From the NCBI GenBank assembly GCA_018894655.1, contig JAHIPE010000021.1:1-8715 (forward strand): DNA of 8,715 bases, given 5' to 3'. The translations under genes were made by a program, and so were the position numbers. Shown here piece after piece: positions 6,121 through 8,715 of the stretch. This DNA comes from Actinomycetota bacterium (GTDB lineage Bacteria > Actinomycetota > Geothermincolia > Fen-727 > Anoxymicrobiaceae). The notes below the pieces were generated by a model. The model searched no databases, was not told the origin of the DNA, and was given only the letters and a program-made list of their open reading frames with translations. How positions within the stretch are numbered: the stretch's first letter is position 1; each line of letters opens with the position of its first letter.

Positions 6121-6345
6121 GCCGCGACTCAACCCAACTTGAGCCGCGTCTCTCAGGCGCGGATCTGGGCTAACCCCGGGCGGCCTCTCCGACCGCCCTC
6201 AAACGTATGTGTGCTTGAGCCGCGTCTCTCAGGCGCGGTTCCCCCGCAAACGATTGAGCCGCGTCTCTCAGGCGCGGTTCCCCCGCAAACGATTGAGCCG
6301 CGTCTCTCAGGCGCGGTTCCCCCGCAAACGATTGAGCCGCGTCTC
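6117..6345. repeat. Cluster of GC-rich hairpin repeats at a convergent gene junction
   Basis: A 24-base core beginning TTGAGCCGCG and ending GGCGCGG occurs at 6139-6162, 6215-6238, 6254-6277 and 6293-6316. Partial copies are at 6117-6126 and 6332-6345. Each core can fold as RNA: CCGCG pairs with CGCGG, extended inward by U-G and C-G and outward by A-U and G-U pairs, around a UCUCA loop. Between the first two cores a different stem, GGGCGG/CCGCCC (6178-6183, 6193-6198), has a loop that also contains CTCTC. The cluster fills most of the gap between the convergent DedA and response-regulator genes. Confidence 0.85.
6215..6331. repeat. Three identical 39-bp tandem repeats
   Basis: Units at 6215-6253, 6254-6292 and 6293-6331 are identical, followed by the first 14 bases of a fourth unit (6332-6345). 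Each unit is the hairpin core plus a 15-base C-rich tail ending CAAACGA. Because 39 is a multiple of three, spurious open frames run through it on both strands. Perfect identity implies recent expansion or copy-number variation. Confidence 0.95.
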
Positions 6346-6350
6346 GTAGC

Positions 6351-6366
6351 GCCGGCAACAGCCGGC
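6351..6366. terminator. Hairpin GCCGGC-AACA-GCCGGC, possible terminator
   Basis: A perfect 6-bp GC stem with a 4-base loop lies between the convergent DedA and response-regulator genes, just past the repeats. No T-run follows on either strand, so it would be an atypical terminator or a 3'-end stabilising hairpin. The rest of 6367-6412 shows only a short direct repeat, GGTCCTG at 6373 and 6386. Confidence 0.3.
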
Positions 6367-6412
6367 ATCCGTGGTCCTGGTCCGCGGTCCTGCACACCGA
6401 GGGGGCGGGGAT

Positions 6413-7054
6413 TCAGGTGACCAGCCCGCTCCGGAGCGCCTGGGCGACTGTTTCGGTGCGGTGGGAGGTCCCGAGCTTGTCGAATATATGGGTTACGTGG
6501 GTCTTGACCGTCTGCTCGCTGATCCACAGGTCCTTGGCAATCTGCTTATTGGTCTTGCCCTCGGAGAGAAGCTGGAGCACCTCCATCTCCCTGTTAGACA
6601 GGCCGTAGTCCCTGGTGCGCTTATCCGCCAGGGTTACGAACTCCTTTAACAGTTGGGCGGTGGCATCGGGGTGCAGCAGGGCTTTCCCCTCATGGACCGC
6701 CTGGATGGCCTCGACGAGGTCGTCCGAGGAGGTGCTCTTCAGCATGTAGCCGGTGGCGCCGGCCTTGACGGCTTCATAGACGTAACCAACCTGGTTGAGC
6801 ATGGTGAGGATCACTATCTTGACCTCCGGGTTCGCCTCCCGTATCAACCTGGTGGCTTGTATCCCGTTCATGCCCGGCATGCTGACATCCATGAGGATCA
6901 CGTCCGGCTCGATCTCGGCTGCTATCTCCACGGCCTCTTCCCCGGACCCGGACTCGGCTATGATCTCGATCTCGATTCTCTGAGCGAACACCGCTTTCAG
7001 CCCTTCCCTGACCAGGTTGTGGTCGTCAACGATCATCACTTTTATCGGGGGCAT
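6413..7054 (-). CDS. NarL/LuxR-family response regulator
   Basis: This is a 213-residue two-domain DNA-binding response regulator. Receiver domain at about 4-120: acidic pair D10/D11 (VDDHN), phosphoacceptor D56 in LMDVSMPGMNG, T84 and K106. A linker leads to a LuxR-type helix-turn-helix at about 150-211, with LSNREMEVLQLL, GKTNKQIAKDL, the recognition helix around SEQTVKTHV, and IFDKLG. It would be phosphorylated by the histidine kinase encoded just upstream and regulate promoters as a dimer. The kinase stop codon overlaps ATG 7060 (ATGA), but GGAGG at 7062-7066 is only one base from that ATG and seven bases from ATG 7054, so I prefer 7054; 7060 would add two residues. All key residues are present. 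Its targets are unknown. Confidence 0.95.
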   Translation of the reverse strand: MPPIKVMIVDDHNLVREGLKAVFAQRIEIEIIAESGSGEEAVEIAAEIEPDVILMDVSMPGMNGIQATRLIREANPEVKIVILTMLNQVGYVYEAVKAGATGYMLKSTSSDDLVEAIQAVHEGKALLHPDATAQLLKEFVTLADKRTRDYGLSNREMEVLQLLSEGKTNKQIAKDLWISEQTVKTHVTHIFDKLGTSHRTETVAQALRSGLVT

Positions 7055-7056
7055 GG

Positions 7057-8658
7057 TCATCCCTCCAGGATTGACTTCATCGGTAGTTTCAGGGACACGA
7101 CAGTTCCCCGCCCTGGTTCCGATCTTATCTTGAAGCTACCGCCCAGAAGCTCAATCCGCTCGCGCATATAAGCTATGCCCAGGCGGCGCTGCTTTTCCCT
7201 GTTGTCACGGACGGAGAACCCCTTGCCGTCGTCACGGATGCTGATGAATAGCTTCTGTGGGGTCGTCTCGACCTCGATGGTTACGTGGGAGGCCTTGGCG
7301 TGCTTCTCGACGTTGTTAAGGGTCTCCTGGATTGTCCGGTAGAGGTTGATCTGGGCATCCTTGGACAGCGGAGGCAACTCCTCCGGGGGTTGGAAGCTGG
7401 TCTGGATACCATTCTTTATCCCGAAGTTCTTGAGGCGAGTCTCAATCGCGGAGAGCAGCCCCATGTCATCCAGCATCGGAGGCCTGAGGCCCAGGAGCAG
7501 GTCCCTTAGTTCCTTGATGCTTTCATTAAGCTGTTCCTCGAGAAGATTGAGCACCGGGAGGACCTCGCTTTCATCCGATTCCGGAGGGATCTTCTTCTTC
7601 ACGGCCTGGAGCTGGTATGACAGCCCGACAAGCGATTGCACAACGCTGTCGTGTAACTCCCCGGCGAGGCGCCTGCGCTCCGTCTCCTGGGCGGTAATGG
7701 TCTGATGAAGAAGCCGCCGGTGGACGATCTCGTCCTCCCGTAGGTTTTCATGTAGACGGGCACGGGCGACGGCGGCCGCGACCTGGTTCGCTATGGTAGC
7801 CAGCAGGTCTTCCTCGTCCAGGGACAGGTTGACATCGGACTGACCCGCTATCACCACGGACCCGAGGTAGGTGTTGTGCTCGAAGAGGGGAAGGACATAG
7901 CCATCCTCCGCCGTCTGCGACCACGGGAATATGTTGTCGAGGTCGAACTCCTCCAGCTCGCTGATCCTGGCGGGACGGCGATTGGTGGAAAACAGTTGCC
8001 TCAGCTTCATGTCGACGTCTCGCGAAAAGGTGCTCCTGCCGATGCTCCTGCCGCGCCCCGGCTTGCCGGTGGCTTCCCGGAACGTGTAGATCTCCGGTTC
8101 ATCCTCGTAACTGAGGATCATGGCGCACGAAGGGAGGTCGAAGAGGCTCACAAGCTTCTCGGCGATACCTTTGAGGAGTTCGTCCAGCGTCGGGGCGGAG
8201 ATCAGGATGTCCGATATCTTGTAGATCGTCGAAAGCTGCAGGCGCTCGATGGTTTCCCTGCGTTCGCGCGCCACAACGTCACGGACCTGGGGCTTGAGCA
8301 CGCTCTTTATCGCGTCGGTCAGCGCGAGGGGGCTGAAAGGCTTGGTTATATACTTGTCCGCGCCTGCTCCGAGGCCCCGCAACTGGTCACGCTCGGCAAC
8401 CTTGGCGGTGACCATTACCACCGGCATGTCGGAGGTCTCGGGGTCGGACTTGATGCGCTTCAGGATGTCCCAACCGCTTATCTTGGGAAGCATGATGTCG
8501 AGGACGACGCAATCGGGTTTCAACTGGTCTATCTGCGCCAGGGCGCTCGGCCCGTCGTGCGCCTCCACCACGTCCATGCCCTCGAGCTTGAGGTTTATCG
8601 ATATGACTTTGGCAACGTCGCGCTCGTCCTCGACCACAAGAATCTTAGGCTTGTCCAT
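7057..8658 (-). CDS. Soluble hybrid sensor histidine kinase REC-GAF-HisKA_3-HATPase
   Basis: This encodes 533 residues with no membrane helix. The N-terminal receiver domain (about 4-122) has ED at 10-11, phosphoacceptor D54 in VLDIMLP, T84 and the KPF motif (K106). A GAF-like sensor domain follows at about 145-303. The dimerisation domain of the NarX/DesK type (HisKA_3) carries H336 in AGELHDSVVQSL, then LRPPMLDDMGL (391-401). The ATP-binding domain shows N448/N449 in TLNNVEKHAKAS, DDGKGF (476-481), GIAYMRER (494-501) and GRGT (516-519). All residues for kinase activity are present. A receiver at the N-terminus suggests its activity is set by another phosphodonor, with the GAF domain as a second input. 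The partner regulator is encoded downstream with a 4-base overlap. ATG 8658 (AGGGAG five to six bases upstream) is preferred; GTG 8664 is an alternative. The window ends about 50 bases upstream, without a convincing promoter. Confidence 0.93.
   Translation of the reverse strand: MDKPKILVVEDERDVAKVISINLKLEGMDVVEAHDGPSALAQIDQLKPDCVVLDIMLPKISGWDILKRIKSDPETSDMPVVMVTAKVAERDQLRGLGAGADKYITKPFSPLALTDAIKSVLKPQVRDVVARERRETIERLQLSTIYKISDILISAPTLDELLKGIAEKLVSLFDLPSCAMILSYEDEPEIYTFREATGKPGRGRSIGRSTFSRDVDMKLRQLFSTNRRPARISELEEFDLDNIFPWSQTAEDGYVLPLFEHNTYLGSVVIAGQSDVNLSLDEEDLLATIANQVAAAVARARLHENLREDEIVHRRLLHQTITAQETERRRLAGELHDSVVQSLVGLSYQLQAVKKKIPPESDESEVLPVLNLLEEQLNESIKELRDLLLGLRPPMLDDMGLLSAIETRLKNFGIKNGIQTSFQPPEELPPLSKDAQINLYRTIQETLNNVEKHAKASHVTIEVETTPQKLFISIRDDGKGFSVRDNREKQRRLGIAYMRERIELLGGSFKIRSEPGRGTVVSLKLPMKSILEG
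7062..7066 (-). promoter_or_regulatory. Shine-Dalgarno that decides the response-regulator start
   Basis: GGAGG on the minus strand lies inside the last codons of the kinase gene, seven bases from ATG 7054 and one base from ATG 7060. It has the same geometry as the junction between the two lipid kinases. Confidence 0.55.
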
Positions 8659-8715
8659 TTTCACTCCCTATGCTCCCGAGAGTAGTATCGGTATAGTGAG
8701 GAGGCTTTCTTTAAC

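Noticed and set aside
6215..6345. CRISPR array
   Set aside because: The units are directly adjacent with no variable spacers, and no cas genes are near.
6139..6527. Open frames on both strands across the 39-bp repeats, giving 13-residue peptide repeats
   Set aside because: The unit length is a multiple of three so any frame stays open; they overlap the response-regulator gene or lack a good ribosome site, and composition is just the repeat.
7876..8685. 269-residue plus-strand open frame antisense to the sensor kinase
   Set aside because: It is a shadow of a gene with complete receiver and kinase motifs; no family features are visible in it.

Overview
This is a GC-rich bacterial chromosome segment with dense packing, 4-base gene overlaps and frequent GTG or TTG starts. 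The gene set suggests an uncultured, high-GC, actinobacteria-like lineage: LuxR-type two-component pair, tandem diacylglycerol-kinase-like proteins, a DedA protein and a large phosphatase-like membrane protein. That placement rests on general character only. No rRNA, tRNA, transposase or CRISPR array is visible.

Layout: (1) Bases 1-39 look like the last codons of a plus-strand gene entering from the left. (2) A minus-strand two-gene unit runs 3264/3120->47. It encodes a large membrane protein with an alkaline-phosphatase-superfamily-like N-terminal domain and about 11 membrane helices, then a small SCP2-like protein translationally coupled through a TTGA overlap. The membrane protein carries a palindromic, repeat-derived insert in a loop. 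An apparent signal peptide lies upstream of its first standard start codon. (3) A divergent intergenic region (about 3265-3447) holds several short dyads and candidate promoters. (4) A plus-strand three-gene unit runs 3448->6120: two tandem paralogous lipid kinases (coupled) and a DedA/VTT membrane protein. (5) Bases 6117-6412 hold a cluster of GC-rich hairpin repeats, including three identical 39-bp tandem units. The first partial copy supplies the DedA stop codon. (6) A minus-strand two-component unit runs 8658->6413: a soluble REC-GAF-HisKA_3-HATPase sensor kinase, coupled to a NarL/LuxR-type response regulator.

Functionally, the central part reads as an envelope-lipid module. Two kinases could phosphorylate diacylglycerol or another lipid alcohol, and a DedA protein (a family now linked to undecaprenyl-phosphate and phospholipid flipping) could move a lipid product across the membrane. 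The divergent phosphatase-like membrane protein and the SCP2-like protein could also act on lipids. This is inference from families and gene order. The most checkable oddities are the hidden signal peptide with a non-standard start, the in-frame palindromic insert, the hairpin repeat cluster at the convergent junction, and a DedA protein in which one of the family's important arginines is replaced by glycine.
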